Shown: positions 32,250-47,900 of the stretch, piece after piece | Numbering within the stretch: the stretch's first letter is position 1 | Layout of the letters: the number at the start of each line of letters is the position of its first letter | From: Lagopus muta | Taxonomy: Eukaryota; Chordata; Aves; Galliformes; Phasianidae | Assembly: GCF_023343835.1 (NCBI RefSeq) | Contig: NC_064437.1 | Coordinates: 2,056,001-2,120,000, forward strand | Reading direction: 5' to 3' | DNA length: 64,000 nucleotides | Notes under the pieces: generated by a model | What the model was told of the DNA's origin: nothing | What the model saw: only the letters and a program-made list of their open reading frames with translations | Database searches by the model: none | Translations under genes and position numbers: made by a program

Positions 32250-32875
32250 TTTATTTCATATAAAAGAGTATTTTAAAAGTATTTTAGTACAAGGTATTAT
32301 CAAGTGATAAAAAAAAATTGAAACCCTTTGTCAGGAGATAAATAACCCCACCCCTTTTTATCTCTCACATAAAAATCATGTGTTGAATTACACATGAAGC
32401 AGTGTTGAATTAGGAATCAATGTGATCAATTTAACAAAGCTTTTTCTCAGTGAATCAGTTCCAGTATGGACTGTAGTATGGTACTATGTTAACTATTACA
32501 GCAAATAAGGGCATTTTTGGGGAAACAGCCCTTATGAAACATAATTCTATCACAACTGTCAGCTGTATCACCAAACAGAACTCATTTTTAGCATCTCAGC
32601 ACTTTCACAATGCTGTATTTCATTAGACAGCATGTGAACATTCTGCCCTGTCAAACAATTCTACAGACTTGCAGTTATTCCATCCCTATGCTATCACTGT
32701 TTGTGTTTCTTAAGCGCTATTAGCAGACATGGGATACCAGAAATAAGTACTTATACGATTCATTGGCTTTAACAAATAAAACTGAGAAGCATACCAGCTT
32801 TAGAGGACACACCTACAAGTTGTGTTGCAGAAGCTGTGATTAAACATTGCCAAGAAGCAGCACTGACTACAACAT
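32250..32875 (-). terminator. EFCAB7: EFCAB7 3' UTR and candidate poly(A) signal
   Basis: AATAAA on the minus strand at 32250-32255 is the first canonical signal after the EFCAB7 stop codon, giving a 3' UTR of about 0.6 kb. Confidence 0.5.
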
Positions 32876-32950
32876 TCAGCGTAAGAGGGAATGCACACAA
32901 TTATACAGCCATTCTTCCTGCTCGTTCAGTGGCAGCACGTGCTGAGAAAC
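32876..32950 (-). CDS. EFCAB7: EFCAB7 terminal coding exon
   Basis: Encodes the last 24 residues, VSQHVLPLNEQEEWLYNCVH and four more, then TGA. It matches the human C-terminus VCQHVMPLNE..EWIY. The acceptor is TACAG|GTT. It is short and was found by reading the minus strand. Confidence 0.92.
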   Translation of the reverse strand, partial: VSQHVLPLNEQEEWLYNCVHSLLR

Positions 32951-35900
32951 CTGTACACAAGAGAGAAAACATTGGTGAAATGGATGTTTATTGAGGGATT
33001 GTATGTATATAGCCTAGAATGCTATGCAAGCAACAAGAAATATTTCAGTACGTGTACAACAAACACTGAATGAAAAACAATCAGCATCTATTATGACAGC
33101 AATGAATTCACAAGGGTCACTGAGTCTCAGTTTATACCGAGCAAAGCAGAAATTAAAATGAATAAAACACTACAGGAGGAGACTACAATTATCTGAATTG
33201 CCAGTAGCAATATTAACTGGGCCACCCTGCCAGTGCCACTGGGCTCTATCTGTTTCATAGAACCATAGAATGGCCTGGGTTGAAAGGAACCACAATGCTC
33301 GTCTAGTTCTCTTACACAAGCCTGGCTCGGTCTGTTTCTCAAGACAATCTATAGATCTGATTAAAATTTAAGTAATAATAATAATTAAAAAACAGAAATA
33401 GAGTATTAAAAACATGACGAAGTGATATGTGTATGGACAACTGAAAGAGGCACCAGCATCCAAAATCTGGGAGCACATGTATGACAAACTAAATGCAATA
33501 TAATCTTATATCAATCTGCACTGCAGAACATGGTTATATCAGGCATGTGTTCAGCTTTGGAATAGCAATAAAATGATATCTGATCTGTACTGGTGATGAA
33601 GACAGACCTCTTCATTACCCACATGCTTGTTATCATGATAAAAGACTTGCAAAAGGAAACAGTACAGTTGTCAAATGATTTTTGCTTTTCACTTAGATTT
33701 TAGATAGCTAAACAATAAATTCTTACCATCATAGATTTTGGTGCCACTTCCACAGCAAAAACAGCAAGGCCTCTATTACTTAGGCAGTTCTTACTCTGCT
33801 CATTGTTGACATGAACAATCACTTTGTTATCAGACTGCACGTAAAAAAAACATGAAAGAGCCCATTAGTCTTAGTGGTAAAGCAGCTGCTCTTTATGTAA
33901 GAACTACACCTTCCTCCTATTTCCTCAGCTATGCTATTAAGTTAGATTCTGAAGTTAAATGCCCCGTGTCAGGAGCACTTTTCATGTTTTGTTTTCTTTC
34001 AGATATGACCAGAGTTCCTCACTTGGGCTGCCACAAGTCACAGATACAGCACACACAGCAGTTTGCAAGGGACACTCATCAAGATGTGCCTTGTCACAGT
34101 CTTCTTCTGCTCATGGTTTCTTCCAAGCATTCCCTTGAGAAAAGCAGCTCATCTTCATAGAGATTTTTTAAAACATCAGGCAGAATTCATTTAAGTACAA
34201 TCACTCAACAGACCTCTTACTAAAGGTGTGCAGATGCTTCCAAGGATCCAATATGTAAAACTGAGAGTTGAGGTACTGGAAAATTCTTTAACCACAGATT
34301 TACCTCAAGCAATATTCAGACTCAGGACCTAAGGGTGTACTACTATACTCTGCCATCCACTCAACAGAGAGCCCAGGAAATTTGGTTCTTAGACAATGCT
34401 GTCCAACAATCCCTCCGTATTGAGAAATGGAACAGAAACACAGCTGATTTAAGCAATCAGCCTCATGCCACACAAGAAGCTCCTATCAGCTCTTTTTGCC
34501 AGTCCTTTCAGCCTATCTTTGGTGCACACAGTAGGAAGGATCTGTGGGCCACAGAGTGTAAATATGGTCATTCTTGGCTGCAGAAATGTAAAGACGATCC
34601 AGTGCTAATCTTATTATTATTGTGATCGCCCATGTCACTTCGGTGAAATTCTCTCTTCTACTTGGCCATGAGAATGGTCTCTACAGGAAGATACTTAAAG
34701 CAACAGGAAGAAGGTAAGAGAAATTCACCGAGCAGAGAGGGCATCCTTAGACCAAGCCTGCACTTTGGATGACAGGAAATGCTTCATCAACGATTGCTTT
34801 TGTCACACAAATGAGGAGGCAACAGACTCGTTTCTACTTATTCTCTGAGAAGACTGAGGCTCTGCCTGTGAGGTCTTTTCATCTTTGCAGCTCGCACCCT
34901 GACTGGGGATGGTTACAAGACAGACACCTTTCTCTACCCACTGATGAAACGCATGTGCAAAACAAAACCAGAATCCCTCAAGAACTAGCATAATTTAATT
35001 ACAGAAATAACAAAGAATTATTTCCATTGAAATCATCAACACAGTAACTGAAGATACAACCAGACTGCTTGCACTGTGGGAAGCTTAAAAGAAGGCATAA
35101 AATTGCCCTTTCATTACTTCTTTCCAGACATTTACAGTGCAAAGTTTCCAGCCAACAAATTCTCTAATGAGATTTTCAGGGAAGTGTAACTGCTCAATGC
35201 AGAGCAAAGCTACATATGAAACCCAAATGGTATAAATGGCAATGGTCAGTGATTTTCACCAGCCAGTTGCCTCAGCACAGGTCTTGTCTCCTTCTCTGAC
35301 ATACCCCTAAACATATAAATAACTCCAGTATACCCACCTAAAGGGCGAAGTGCATTTCTAAACCTGTGGCTCCAAAGAACCTCTGCATTCAGTCCTAATA
35401 TTAGTCCACCAATCCATCCCCTTTTGCATGTTTGCCCATTTAAAAATACACTCTTGTTATGAGCTTTTAAGACTTCAAGCATCTTAAGTTTAGCATCTTA
35501 CTGCACAGTATTTATATTCCTGTTATAAATGAAAGAGAATTACCACAATATTCATGGAGATCTATGCAAAAAGGTTAAAAATCTGCATCTCACCAACAGG
35601 TTTTACCTGGATTTATGTTTGTTCACGCCGATTAGTAGCAAAGTAGACCAGTAAGACCGGCAAGTTAACAGAAAATGTAATTCCCAAAACTGCAGCATGC
35701 AAGGAAAAGAACAGTAATAACAGACATTAAAACAAAGTACCTTACAGAAGTATCCTGCCATACCTTATTTTCAATAACAGAAGTGATTCGCATGCCAGTC
35801 CTACAGGTATAGACAATTATGTTTTCACAGCCATCCATTACTTTGGCATCTCCATTATTAACAACAGACTTGCAGATAGCCCTGTTGAGTTGCCAGCTGC

Positions 35901-38900
35901 CTGCCTCTAGATATATGGCTTTAATTCTGGGTTTGCATTTTTCTGCATAGATGTCAATGACAAAGGGGCATGCCTGCAGTGGAGAAGAAGAGTTTTAGCA
36001 TCAATTTATCCTTGGTTTTTTCCTTCAGATTTTCATCCATAGCTCCTAGGGATTTTCATGTATGCTCTGGAGTAAAATTATCCAAATGAAAGTACGTCAG
36101 TAGGTATTAAAAATTCAAAACCTGAGAGCTGTGGTGATCTTACAAACAGAGTGAAAGGCCAGGACAAAAGAGTGTTCTTCATGCCAGTTCCAATACACTG
36201 GATAGGCAGTTTGCTGCTTTCCTCTCCAACGTAACAAATCCTTTCTTGGATAGCAAAACATACAGGAATGAGTATGAAGTACTAATTTATTTCACTTGCT
36301 GCTTACTTTTTCTTACACTAAGTAACAGCACCTTGGTGTCTTTCAAAAGGCTACAGGAATCCACTAGGATTTTTCAGCTCTGCCTTGAACTCGATAGGCT
36401 CAACGCTCCTGAAATATCACACTCTAAATCACTGAAAAACCAGGAAGAGGTTAAATTGCAGACACCAGTTAGTACATATACCCCGTTAGATCAAGAACTA
36501 AATTGTTCAGAAAGCTACATTTTCCTTTGGAAAGCAAGAACTACAGACATAAAGCCATAGCTAATATAAGACACAGCGTATCCAAAGAGACTTCGAACGT
36601 GATAAAACCTCCCCAAAAATCTTCTTTCTTAGAGGATAGCTCCCTCTTATGGGATAAATGCAGAAAGACACTTTTGTAGTTACTACGTTAGGCCTACTTG
36701 TAGGAAAAGGAGAAAGTGCTGTTCCTCAAGAAATCATTCACCACAATCTCAGGATTTTCAGTGAGAGCCAACCAAAATTTCTCTGCCATACTGGATGTTT
36801 TGGGTCTGCATTTATGTTTCATACACATTTTTATATGGGGACTGTATAATCATATGGTCCTAAGCTATTTTAACTAAAGCTAAATGAATAATAGACTAAA
36901 CAAACAAACAAAAACAAATCAGGGAAAAGACAACAAGATAAATTATGAAATTATGTGCATATTTTATGTCTTCAACGTTTTTTTCTTTTTTTTCCCCCTC
37001 TTCATTCAAAATACTTTTTTCCTTTAGTAAGAACTATTAATGCCAATGCTGATATGGGTTTTTAAAAGAATCTGTAAGCACATAATTAAATCAGAGAAAT
37101 AACACCTGGCCCTTTAAGCAAACAGTGTGCCACCCAAAAGCTCTTTCACTCCAATTTTATACGGAACCCATTCAGACACTGTTGTGTAAGGCACCATTCA
37201 GCCACATCTGAAGATTATTAGCTCTGAGTCACATCTGGGGTGGGGTTGAAGTTATCTTACCCTAGCTGATATAACACACTCTAATATTTCAGAAATCCAT
37301 TCCTATCACCCCATTCTCTAGCTGACATTTGTGTTAGTTTTTAAGTTACTGTAAGCAGTAATCACTTGTTTGCATTACAGTAACTTTTACATCATGACTG
37401 ATGGCTTCTGCTGCAGCTTGGGTCAGGAAGGTGACTAAGTTCTGAGTTTTGTATGCTTGCTGGCAGGTCACAGATTACTACCACTGTCTTCTTATCACTG
37501 CTTACCAGCAAGGTGTGTGAATTTTTTCAAAGGATATAACCCAAGATTCCCACTGCTGCTATCCCACAAAATGCTGCCTTGTCTAAGGCAAAAGATAAAG
37601 CCTGTCTTACAACCGTGGCATTTATTCTAAGAAGCAGAATGCCACAGTGACTGAAAATTATCAGGTAAACCCTGCATCAGCAGCGTTTGGGTTGGAACAC
37701 TGATCCACCAAAGTCAGTTTGTGATGGACAGAAACAGCACTGCAATTAAACACGTGCAGCAAGTTGTACATAAAGCAATTACTTTGCTGTACGGCTATCA
37801 TACCTCTGTCATTTCTAATGCTTTGTTGTAGCCCAGTGACAATAAAGTGACCCAAAGGTCACTAGGATCCCCTTCACGGTCATTGGCTTCCATGAGATTC
37901 AGATCCATAAATCCTTGTCTTGTTAGTTCATTCTTCTTCATATCAAAATTCTCTGAAAAGAAATGCAAGGTAACACTACAACAATGTCTGTTCTCTCTGC
38001 AAATGCCCTTTGTCCTTCCAAAGCCAAACCTGTACTTAATGAGATTTACAAGACTGAGCCATCTTGCAGCCTCAGGCTCTCTAAGCATGCTTTGGGAATG
38101 AACGCCCTTGACTTCATGCCAGCCTTCTGCAGGGCTGCACTGTGGATTTTAGATAATGCCAAGAAACTCTGCACCCTTTGTACAGCCCAGAAGAGGATGA
38201 GATTTCCAAAGAGAAAGAATTCATATCGATTTTTTTGTCTTTTGTTAGCAGTATCTGTGGCAGTTGAGATTTGCAGAATAGGGTATATTAGGAACGGGAA
38301 ATGAAAGTCTGATGGGGCCAGCATCCTTAGTGCTTGAGGTCCTTGATATAGGAGTGATTTACTTAGTTCTTAAAAAGCAATAAAACGCCAGTAATCCTAG
38401 CACCCTTCTTTTGATGGAATATGGTAGATTGACCAATCTAATGTCAGCAAACACATAATTGAAATGTCCTTGTGTCAGCGATTCTTAAAAATGGTTTTCT
38501 CATCTTCATAACAATGCTAAATCTTTACTATATATTATTAAAAAGGGATTACCAGTTTAATAAATCTATCTAAGGGTACAGATGCTGTAATAAGCGGCTG
38601 TAACTTTGGTGTCAAGATTTATAATATTCGTCTGAACCCTTCAACTGATTAACGACCAGGTAATACATTCACCATATTCTCTTCTTCCCTCTTTTAAACA
38701 CATCACACACACTCCCCCTATTCGCACTGAGACCAGTTCACAGATACAGAACACTGACAAAGTCATAAAGCGAGGAATAACATGGAAAGGGACGAAAGAG
38801 ACATTGATTTATAGGGAAGTATTTTTATATGATCTTTCCATAATTTAGGAAAAAACTCCAATATATCTGAGTGATTTGGGGAGAAACAGTTGGCAGGACT

Positions 38901-41900
38901 TGCCAGGTCTTAAGTATTTTTTGGCCTAAATTAATCAATGTGTCATAGCCTGCAAAGGAGTTATATCTAACAGATGGCACAGGCTGATATTTAATGGCAT
39001 ACCATACTGGCATTTCAGACACAGGTTGCAGAACTATTTTTTGTACAGAAACTTCTAGTTTACACACTACGCCTTCTACATTTCCAGTTTGTCCATTAGT
39101 TTCAGTTAAACTGCCAATGCTTTGAAACCATTGATTTAATGCACTGTGTTACTACAGCAGCACACAGCCACTGGTGGTTACATTTTTCTACCCTTAGGAG
39201 CTAAATATGTGCAGGGTTAAAGCAATGCCACAGAATTTCTTTTTTCTTCATAATTGATGTCCGTGGCCCAATATTGCTCCTGCAAGCTGCAGGATGTCCA
39301 GTAACATTGATGGTATGAATCTGCAGACAGAAAGTAAAGTACAGCTGAAAGAAAATTAACTATCAGCTTCCTCATCTGACTTATAGGACCTCAAAGTCTC
39401 AGAGCTCTCATCTAGCACAATATGGACAGACTGACACACCATATATGAACCTTTAAAAGACAGATTTCTAATGAAAAAACTGCTTACACCCGAAGAAAAC
39501 ATATAGTTGCAACAGCTGCTTCCTAGTATCTACTTTTCTAAGCAAGCATAATAAGCTCTAGATGCCCTTGCTTTAAAGCATCCTATACACGCTGATTAAA
39601 TGCCCCTCTCAACACCTTATGAGCTATGAAAGCAGTATCAGCTTAAGTTGCAGAAAAGAGATTAAATCAATGAATATCTGTTATAGCCCAATTCACTATA
39701 TGATCTGTGCTTAGAAAACTTGTATTTTTGGCAGCTGTAACAGTTTTAATCTACAGAACTTTGCAATTAGCAATAGGAAGAATTTCTTAACAGGACAGTG
39801 GCACACAAACCAGAAGAAAGCAAAATGAGGGACAGGAGACTGAAAAGTAAAACATGATACTAATACACACGTGTGTTCTTGGAATAGGCTACAAAATACT
39901 CAGTCCTCCTTAACTATATACACAGTAGGGTGCTACAGACCACAGTTTGCAAGTAGATTTATAGTCCTAAGTAGTTGTATTTTGCAGAGCAACAGACTTA
40001 CCCTTACATATAGCCCACACTTCCTCATCACATGTTTCACCACTAGTTCTCAGTTCAAAGAAATTGTATTCCTCCAAACTCAGAAGGCCATTTCCATCCA
40101 AATCAATTGTTTCAAATATATCCAATAAAGCTGCTCTAAAAGATGAAAAAAGCAGAACCGTTTCCAAACATTTTCATCTTCTCTGCTGTTTCAGTAATTA
40201 CAAACACTGTTGGTATATAGTAAAGAATGTACTCGAGAATATTCTATGCAGCTGTATTTTAGCAATTAGAAAGCTAGATGTTATTTGGAGTGCATATTTT
40301 TGTATTGGTTACCACACCTATCTGGGACAAGGACTCACCGGAACTCTTTGGTAAGAGCCAGTTCACCATCTTCATCTCTATACACCAGTTTTGCTTCTCC
40401 AGTAATTGGTGTTTTTGCCTTTTTCAGCCTACAGCCTGTTGTGAATGGGAGTAGCCAGTACACTCCTGATGGAAGCTCCCCTTTCCATCCAAACATCTAC
40501 TCTTAAAGGAAGCCAGACAAAACTGTAGGTTACTTGTCAAATGATACCTTCCTTCATTAGCAATAACAATCATACATAATTGATTAATTACTTGAGAACA
40601 CTGGTAATGCTAGTCTCTTTCCTTAAAACAAATGCAAACCTGGAAGAAGCCATGTGATGCCTTTGTGAAGGCCCCAAAACCACTCCTAACTGCACTGCAC
40701 TACAAGTTAAAAAAATTATTCAGGACCAGAGATGAGGGGAGAACAGCTGGAAGCCTCTAATAGCAGATCCATCATCTTTCAGATTTTCAGCTCTCTTCAA
40801 ATCTTAAGCTTTAATACACAAGCAGCCAAAATTATGCTAAAAAACCCACCTGGTTTTGCATTCCCCTCCTGTTGTATCAGGTTTGTTCAAACTAGCAACA
40901 AAAACTTCCTGTGTAAAAATTCACAGGTAGCAGGTTTTAAGAAGCAAGCTGATTTCCCTGTTGCTTGGAAGGGGAGAGTCACTGCACCCTGCCATCCCTC
41001 TTCCCTTCTTTCTGCTGCAGTGCAAGAATATCCTGTGAACTGTGAAGTTTAAGATCATGCATGTGTCAAGAAGAAAGAAAATGAAAGGAAATTGTAACAA
41101 ATGTTATAATTCTGAACTGGGGGTTTGAGCATGCAGAAATGCAACTTAGTTTCCACAGAGTATCTGTACAGCCAGCCAGCAATCTGGGGATGCCTGCCAA
41201 CCTGCTACTTGAGAATACGGCCCTCTCAGGAACTTCATTAAATTTCCAAACACGTGGCTTGCAATTCAGCCCATCCAAAGGTCAGAACGAAGACGGCATT
41301 ACATCACCTTGCATAAATTCTGCCCGTTTGGGAAGGCAACATGCACAGAATGCTTCTCTCCTCTACTCTGATTAGGCACAGCTCTGAATTCCTTCCAAAC
41401 ACACACAAGCTCACCCGTGTAGCAAAAACAGGTACATTAAAGATACAAAAAACAATCTAGGAATTTAACAGAAATATCTGACCTCTCTGTTTTGCTGGTC
41501 AGTAGAGCAGACAAGCTGCAGATTTTCTGTGGTTTCATTTTCCTTCAGAACATACAACACCGTATCCACTGACAACCAGCGACAAGATTTTCCTAAAAAG
41601 ATAAAAAAATCCTCAAATTCTTAACAATTTCACAAAATTGTTTGTTCTTTGAATCCCAAGGTAAATAATTCCATTGCATTTATAGCACTGGTCTCTGTTA
41701 AGGTAAGATTAAAAAAAAGAAAATAAAGCATTATATGCTATCAACATTTTCTTCCTATTTAGACAAATCAGAAAAACTGCTACAAGTAATGTAATTGTCT
41801 TACAGATAATGGTTGCTATTAATCATTCAGATATTAAACACTTTGATAGTGAAGGAAGCTATCTGCATTGTTTTCTACAAGTAGTGGAACGTTATTTCTT

Positions 41901-44900
41901 ATTAGTTTTCTTTATACAAATATGTTTGCAATTAAGGGCAATATCAAGCTTACAATCTCTTCTGACATTCCATAAAACATTGTTAAACTCTTCTTAACTC
42001 GAAACTTATGTTACATGCAAAAGCTAGAGATATCAAAGGATGTGTAACTCTGAAAGATGAGTAAATTTTAAGATTTGAACAGCAAGATCCCCACACGTGG
42101 CATCACTGGTCAGGATGACTGCAGTGAAGGTCTTAAATATATTCAGTGGATGCTACTAGAATCAGTTTGATTTCGTGTAGCTGCTCAGTCCTTGAGAGCA
42201 GTCAATCAATGGGCAATTTAGTGTTCTTGAAGTTAAATAGGCCACACCAAAAGAACACATGCAATGGAGGGACTCAGCTGTCTGCAGGTAGGAGTTAAGG
42301 ATAACAAGGAGCAAACAAGTTTGTAGGAAATTTGAAGATATTCTGAATCTCCTAAAAAGGTAACTGTTGTGCTGAAAGAGAAATACTTCCCTTACATAAC
42401 AGTATTATGCCTTCCTCTTCACAACCAAACACCAAGATATTCCTATACATGGGACAACAATGTGCAAAAGAAGAATTTGTGCATAAACTGTTACTCTTTT
42501 AGTCGCAAGGAACGCCTGAATAATCTTGCAGCAGAATAATTCAACAGCACAATTTAAGAAGCTGACACGTGGCAAAAAGAAAGCAAAAGCTATAAGCAGA
42601 ACACTGAGACACCATCAAATCATTTAGCTTCAGATCCCTTTTATTTACCACTAAAAGTCTGTTGGTCAGGTTCCCATTTCAGCCAGGTTGGAACTGGAGA
42701 ATTACTAATTTCAGTTAATTATTTGCAGTGAAGCTTATTGCCAATTTCAATTACCAACCCATCTTAAAAATGCTTAGTTAGAACTAAGTATGCAAATACA
42801 TTTTGTGTCTGGAGTCTAGGAATGTAAGACATTGGCCAACTACAAAAAGAAAGACAACACAGTTTGATGTTATTTTACTGCCCACACAGAAAACAAAATA
42901 ACTAAGGAGAAAAAATGGTATGACAAGTAATTTGTATTTTTAATAGGACTTTGCCAACAGAGAAAAATATTGCAGTACTATGATGTTTGCAAAATATCCC
43001 TAAATACTGCAGGAGAGAAGAGGCAGATGCATCAGTGAGGAAAATATATACATTCTCTGAAGAGATACAAATATTTTTACCTTCTATTTGACGAAGGCGT
43101 AAAGGCTTGATAGTTATGCACACTGCAGACCTCTGAGGTAAATGCAGCCTGTACTTATGAGCAACGATTTCACCATCCTCCTCTAGGTAGAAGCATCCCT
43201 TGGATTGAGCACATTGCCATTCCTGCAAACCGAGTAAACATTGAATGTTGCCTCAATAAAAGATTAAGCCAGAAGCTCATTCTGTAAAATACATTAATTT
43301 GATGATTTAAGGAGTGCTGCATAAAAGATACCCCAAGGTGTAGCATCAATCTTCTCTTTTCTTTTTTAATGAATTCCCTCAGTCTCTTTCAGCTCCTGCA
43401 GACAAGCCAGTAACACGGCTTTACTTGTGAAAATGCTCCACAAATGTACAGATCGCCCCAATTCTCAAATGGTTAAAATGAAACGTTAATTCTCTTGAAG
43501 AACCAAACCAAATTCATGGAAGACTCTCAGCTGTGTGATTGACCACTGAGAGGCTGGAATTTTGCTCCATTACTTCTATAAGGACAATCAAGCAAAAAAC
43601 CCTAAGGGATTAGCTGAACAACAAGGAGTTCTTTGCTCAAACGACAAGCACAGGTAGTAGTAAAATCAAGTGTTTCTTCTTGTCTTCTGCCAAAGCCATT
43701 GGAAAGACACAAACAGAAGACAGCAGTGTTTGAGAAGAGCTTCCTGTAAGAAGCCATGATTTTACTGAGATGTTGAAACTGCTACACGATTCAAAGCTAT
43801 TTTTTTTTCCCCAATAGCAGACCCCAATTTTCAATTTCTAATACCATTTAGCTAAAGAGAAATAAAGCCATTGTAGCCATGTTGTATGCCATAAGGAAAG
43901 GAGGACATTCTCGATTTCACTCCCTTGGTCTTGATTAAATCCATTATTTCTAGTTACTTTCCTAGCAATAGAAGATTAAGTTTCTGAGCATAGCCTAGCA
44001 GAAGGAATCTTTCAGTGTAATCTCAACAGACAGCTCTATACAAGTGGCTGTAACTATGCAGAATATTCAGTGCAAGACGTAAACTAGCACTGATTTCAGA
44101 AATGAACTGATGAAAGCAGAGGTCTGCATGCAACATCCAGTAAACAGACTGACTCCTTGCTCCACTGAAGGCCAAACAGCCTTCATCAAAATCCCAGGTT
44201 TCATTTCACACCTCTTAAAGAATCAGTTCTCATCACAATCCCCTCATGCTCATTTGATGACACTTTACAGTCAGTGATCAAAAGGTGTCAGACAAGAACT
44301 GGACTTTCCTAGTGAACTGTACCCAGGTTGCTAACACAGTTAGGAATGCATGCAGCTCTGATCCTAAATTTAAATTTTCTGTTCACAACCCTAAATTCTG
44401 TAGGAATAGAAGGAATAGAAATTTCTCAGGGACTCATCAATTTAAGCACTTATTCCTGTCCAAATGAACATGCAACAAATTGAGATCTTTCCTTATAACT
44501 TGACACAATTGAGGTAACTTGTTAGTTTCCATAGTCTCTAAGCTTTGTACCTTATAAAATGCTTAGAAAAAAAAAAACAATCCAAACAGCTCAAAGTCAA
44601 AAAGCCAAGTGTACAATACAGTGTTCAAGCAGCCATCCAAATGTGCTCTAGCTGTTCAGAAAGATACTCTAACAGTTTTCATATACAAAAATTCTTCTAG
44701 CACTTCCTATTTCCCCTTCCTCACTGCAGCAGCAGTCTTCAATATTCAAAATTCAATTCAAAGTCCCAAGCAAGCAGCTTTGCCCTGCTTATCTTCCATA
44801 TTCCTGGCTGTTATTTCAGATGGATGACTACATTTTTTTTGCAGTTCTGCATTTGGACAGACGTTGTTACAAGAGAACACTAGCCAAAGCAGCAGGGAAA

Positions 44901-47900
44901 ATACCTCAAGAAGTGCCACTCAGATTAAGATGGGAGAAACGGGAAGCAAAAGCTTGACAGTGCTTTAGGAATACTGAACTGTTATTCCTGCAGTGAGCAG
45001 AAGGTGGTGCTACATTCTCTATCCTTGTCAGACCACAAACAGGAATGGAAACTAATGCAGCTAAAAGGTGATCTTCTGTTTTGATTTTAATATGCAGCTT
45101 CAGTGCAAAACAGGGGATGTGAAATATAAAAGCACAGGGTTATCAAATAGTAGCTAAAACAGGGAGAAATGCTTGTGCTGGAAACATTAGGGAGTTCCAC
45201 TGCTGTCACTGCTGGTCGCTGTCCAAATAATGTATAAATAATTGCCATTACAATGTAAGTCATTATTGAAACTGTCCATGCACCGATGCACAACTACAAC
45301 TAAAAAGCAATGTTTGCAAAAGGAGTTTTTCCTCCAATTAAAGAATTAAAGAACACAAGACTGCTTTGTCTTGTGCAAAACCTGATGAATAAGCACAAAA
45401 ATTCTTGCTAGTTCAATGGCACCAAGCTGCTTTGGTATACGAGCGGGGCAGAAATTTCACAAGGATGGTCAAACACTGGAACAGGAATCCTAGGGAGGTG
45501 GCTGATGCTCCACACCTGTCAGCATTCAAGAGGCATTTAAGTGATAACCTTTAACTTTTGGTCAGCCCAGAAGATGCTGGACTGGATAGTCTTTGAAGGT
45601 CCCCTTCCAACAGAACTACTGTACTCTGCTGTTCTTTCAAGATCAAGGCTTTCCTCAGGCATTTCCTTTGCTGTGCACTGTGCATACATGTCTTCCATTG
45701 ACTTCAGCAGAGTGAACAAGAAGTTGAGACTTTTCAGTAGGGACAACATTGCTACCCACAGCTGAGAGATTCTGGAACAGAACATTGCTTTATCTATTTT
45801 GTTGACTTTTAAAAACTTGATTAATACTGACAAGAATACTTTGCCAAAATGTGCAATCCCCATCAGCTGTGTATCAGTTATATGGCAGCCAGCTACACAA
45901 GAAGCCCAACAGGTCGGTTGGTTTGACTTCCACTTCATCCTTCTGTCAAAAAAGTGAAATCTGCTTCATCCAACCTCATGATGGCACTAATTTCTTATTG
46001 CCCAACAAGACAGGTTAACTGCAGACAAAATATATATATGTCTAATAATTTCTTAAACACACAGCAGCAAAACACGGGTGCTAAGAAGGCAAGCCAAGTG
46101 CCACGCAAAGTGGATACAATCTGCCTGAAAGGATGCTACGCCTCCAGTCTCTTTTGTTTTCCCCATTTATACATTTTTTCCCTTTATACAGTACATCTTC
46201 AATGCATCTTAGCAGTTTCCAGTTAATGCTTTATACTTCTACAGCCACCGTTATCTGATATGCAGAATAAATGTCTTTTCTGCACTTAAGATAAAAGTGC
46301 TGAATTTTTGAGCACCTGATTCCAATCCACAGCTCAGAGACTCACTATGTACACATTCACTGACTTTGACAGAGCTTGTATTGGGTCCTTAATAGTTAGG
46401 GCTAACAAATTTAGTAGCACAATTTACACTTGCTCATGTTTACTGATAGTTGTAATTCTCACATGATGCTTATTGCTAGTATTCAATATCTGCAGCTCTT
46501 TTTTTTTTTAGTCAGCTCTTACCAGCTCATACAAAGAAAGAAGGATCCAAACTGGGAAAACACACAATGGTTTCGTGCACTACATATCACGTTTGAACAA
46601 GGTGAAATTGCAGGTTAAATTGCATGGAGGTCCAGATACCAAAACAAGACTGCAAAAAATTCCTTAGAGACAATGTTTTTAAATTTTAATATAGAACAAA
46701 TGTCACTGTAGAGCAGTGTCAAAGATATAAAGGACTTCAGAGTTCAATAACAAATACAGAGTTGTTATTTGAAACAAAAATGTAACTCATGAGAACAATC
46801 AGTTCAGTTTTCTAGCAGCAGTTATACTATGTGGCCATAACCATTTTTTTCCTTTTATACAGAGGTCTCGAGGTGCACATTTTTAATGTATCCTAGCAGT
46901 TTCCAGTTAATGTTTTATATTTCTACAGCTATTATTTTCTGTTGAAAGAAAACTAGTAAAGGTTCAGTCTAGAAAGGGAAAACAAAGGAAAAAGATCAAT
47001 ATTAACACTCTACAAATATTGACTTAGCAAAGTGACTTTGTTGTCTTTCTCCCACAGGAATTTATATTGAATGAGTGATTGATTTAAAAGAAAATACTGA
47101 TAGAACATATTAATCTAACTGAAAATCAATATTTTCAGTCTACAGTATATATTTACAAATTAATGCCTAACAAACAGAATATGCTCAGAGATCTGTTATT
47201 TATTTCCAATTACCTTTCAAATAAAGCTTTATGATACACAATCTTTCAGACTACTTAAGCATTTAAAGTCCTCAGCAACCTAATAAATTATGCAATTTTA
47301 AATTTCTCAAAAAGTCATTAAACGTTTTCTCCAGCAGTGGCTTCATTTATAAAAAAACACACTTTGTTCTATTAAACCTTCACACCTGAAAAATTATTTT
47401 CAATAACTGGATGTCAGCAAAACCAACAGTACATGAAACTGTTAATAATAATATCAGGAAACCTCCTGATAGTTTATAGCTGCCCCTGACAAACTGTTAA
47501 TAAAACATAAGCTAAAAATCAGAAGAAAACACTTTCTTGTTTAAAATGCAATACCATATCTGTCTAGAGGAAAACAGCATAATTTCAGCTTACATGATAC
47601 CTTCATCGTGTTGGGCTCAAGTAGGTTTGTGCTTCTGTTGCTACTGGCACACACGCTGATGGTGGAAGAACTGGATGCTCTGCAGCTTTGAGCTGGTCTT
47701 GAAGGAGTTCTGCTATCGCCTATGAACACAGATATTCAGAAACCATGACATTATTTATCCTACTTCTAGTGATACTTCTCGTAAAACCTTTACGGATGCA
47801 CAAAGATTAACAGTGGAAAACAGGATCCTCTATCTGATAAGCTGACTTAAAATAATTTAACACAATCAGTCACTGGCCAAACATCTTTACTTTCCTGACT

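Noticed and set aside
46020-46040. Short AT dinucleotide runs here and at about 7662 and 18308
   Set aside because: They are too short to be informative microsatellites and not associated with any feature.
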